From NCBI RefSeq assembly GCF_002027545.1, contig NZ_MXAN01000012.1, positions 19,765 to 61,776 on the forward strand: a stretch of 42,012 bases of DNA, given 5' to 3'. Positions 40,665 through 42,012 of this stretch are shown here, in pieces (the first letter of the stretch is position 1; every line of letters begins with the position of its first letter). The position numbers were made by a program, and so were the translations under genes. This DNA comes from Moraxella lacunata. Its GTDB lineage: Bacteria; Pseudomonadota; Gammaproteobacteria; Pseudomonadales; Moraxellaceae. The notes below the pieces were generated by a model, which searched no databases, had not been told where the DNA came from, and saw only the letters and a list, made by a program, of their open reading frames with translations.

Positions 40665-41756
40665 TTACAGATAGTCAGGTGGCACCAACTGGTCGCCTTT
40701 GTTAAGTGGTAACTCTGACGAGAGAACATAAGCATAGCTGATGTGGTCAAATACTTTAAACACCATGACTTGACCTGCTTTTTCGCTGGGCAGACGAACC
40801 GGTGTATCGTTATCATGAACATCACGCACTAATACCCCTTTGCGATAGACATCAAGAACGTGGCCCGCTCTTGCCCCTTGGGCAGCACCGATATTGATGG
40901 CGACCACACTGCCTTTGGCGGCACTGCCGATACTACCCATCACGCGTGCAATACTACCGCCACGAGTCACCTGAGCGGGGGCAGGATAGAACACCAAAGG
41001 CAGTTGGGTGTGAATCTCAGAGAATACACGATCACCTTCACGAATCTCTGTGTCAAATGACTGGGTAATTTGAATGCTTGATACGCCATTACCTGCCACA
41101 TCAGTCACGATACCACGAGCCACTTGAATGGCTTCTAACCCCATCACCGCACCAGTTTTTACGTCCACATAAGGCTCGGATTTGCGATAAACGCCATAAG
41201 TCTGACCTGGGGTGAGTAGTGCACCTTTGACATAAATCTTATCGCCTGTTGCGGTAATGAGATTGCCTTTTTTAGATGCCAGTACATAAGGGGTTGTCTC
41301 AAAATCATCGGGATTGACAATCACCGAACGGTCAAGCCAATGACGGATGTTTGACAATGGGATGGTGGGCACACTGCCTTCTGATGAGTTAAGCTGTACA
41401 GGGGTATCGTTGGCTGGCGTCTCTTGCATCTGACGTTCAATGCCTGCACAGCCTTCGCCTGTATCCACACCAACCAAAGTCTGACCCTTAATGATACACA
41501 TGATAAGGATGTCACCGGGGTAGATAAGGTGTGGGTTTTTGACTTGCTTATTGGTCGCCCAAATCTCACGCCATCTGTGCGGTGCATTTAGGTATCTGCC
41601 AGAGATGTCCCACAACGTGTCGCCTTTTTTGACGGTGTAACGGTTAGGGGCATCTGCTTTGATGGTTGGAGCAGGGTTATTTGCATGGGCTGATGACATC
41701 ATCACACCACCGATCAGGCAAGCAGTCATCAGGCTTTTTAGGGCTGTTAGCTTCAT
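40665..41756 (-). CDS. Exported LysM-domain protein
   Basis: The 363-residue product has a signal peptide (MKLTALKSLMTACLIGGVMMSSAHA-N) and an N-terminal LysM domain (NRYTVKKGDTLWDISGRYLNAPHRWREIWATNKQVKNPHLIYPGDIL, about 38-85) that binds peptidoglycan. A long strand-rich C-terminal part with no catalytic motif follows. Genes of this type commonly precede dprA in Moraxella and Acinetobacter (recalled), and here dprA follows 109 bp on. I chose ATG 41756 because the signal peptide begins there; alternatives at 41768 and 41804 only add a polar extension. A role in envelope organisation is inferred. Confidence 0.87.
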   Translation of the reverse strand: MKLTALKSLMTACLIGGVMMSSAHANNPAPTIKADAPNRYTVKKGDTLWDISGRYLNAPHRWREIWATNKQVKNPHLIYPGDILIMCIIKGQTLVGVDTGEGCAGIERQMQETPANDTPVQLNSSEGSVPTIPLSNIRHWLDRSVIVNPDDFETTPYVLASKKGNLITATGDKIYVKGALLTPGQTYGVYRKSEPYVDVKTGAVMGLEAIQVARGIVTDVAGNGVSSIQITQSFDTEIREGDRVFSEIHTQLPLVFYPAPAQVTRGGSIARVMGSIGSAAKGSVVAINIGAAQGARAGHVLDVYRKGVLVRDVHDNDTPVRLPSEKAGQVMVFKVFDHISYAYVLSSELPLNKGDQLVPPDYL

Positions 41757-42012
41757 ATCATTATCCATTATTAAAGGCAACAAGTGTGTCTTTTTAGACA
41801 TCAAAACACGAACTTGCTAAAATCTTGCTTAGCATACCACAAAATGTAAAAAAATATTAACTATTTTATCATTATTTGGCGGTAACTTTCCGACAAAAAT
41901 ACATCGTTTGGCGACTTTTGGATGTCATGATGGCAAAAATTTGTAAAATTAAGTGGGTTATTTAACCAGCTTTTTATCTCCAAACTCAATAGACTTCTTT
42001 CCAAACCCCGAT

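Noticed and set aside
1..42012. CRISPR array, prophage or restriction system
   Set aside because: No array of regularly spaced repeats, phage structural genes or methylase/nuclease pairs were seen; the direct repeats present are two-copy and adjoining.

Overview
The window is chromosomal DNA from a Moraxella, most likely Moraxella catarrhalis. This rests on memory: the transferrin receptor, the lactoferrin receptor and both surface lipoproteins match the M. catarrhalis proteins closely along most of their length, and the gene orders tbpA-slam(orf3)-tbpB and lbpB-lbpA-slam(orf3) are those of that species. No database search was possible, so a close sister species is not excluded.

Positions 1-19661 form one large host-iron acquisition island. 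On the minus strand are tbpA (outer-membrane transferrin receptor), a Slam surface-lipoprotein translocator and tbpB (transferrin-binding lipoprotein). A small exported PepSY-domain protein lies in the opposite direction between tbpA and slam. A MITE and an IS982 remnant follow. On the plus strand are tonB-exbB-exbD, the energy supply for both receptors, and then lbpB-lbpA-slam for lactoferrin. Fur-box-like palindromes precede slam/PepSY, tbpB, tonB and lbpB. In each locus the lipoprotein captures iron-loaded host protein at the surface, the receptor strips and imports the iron using TonB energy, and the Slam exposes the lipoprotein.

Positions 19851-26803 hold housekeeping and accessory genes: mltG (split by a frameshift in a run of eight G) and tmk, separated by two small unknown genes and a REP-like hairpin; a PhzF-family isomerase; a baeRF-type release-factor-like protein; a second MITE; a pterin carbinolamine dehydratase relative lacking two expected histidines; a small acetyltransferase; and thiM. 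Positions 27121-34526 hold ompR, def, an AT-rich membrane protein of unknown function, ettA, two tandem paralogous small membrane proteins plus a mini-ORF that looks like a deleted third copy, mutM, and a small exported protein.

Positions 34700-42012 hold an RDD membrane protein, tRNA-Arg(ACG), tRNA-Ser(GCT), an AbgT-family transporter, a 60-residue HMA-like protein without CxxC, and a minus-strand LysM protein-dprA-tsaC cluster. Intergenic regions carry several recurring elements: about 208-bp MITEs with TAGGGCGTG ends, REP-like palindromes, and many exact two-copy tandem duplications of 11-21 bp. One further near-exact 19-bp duplication lies inside the lbpB lipobox, where a change in copy number would shift the reading frame.
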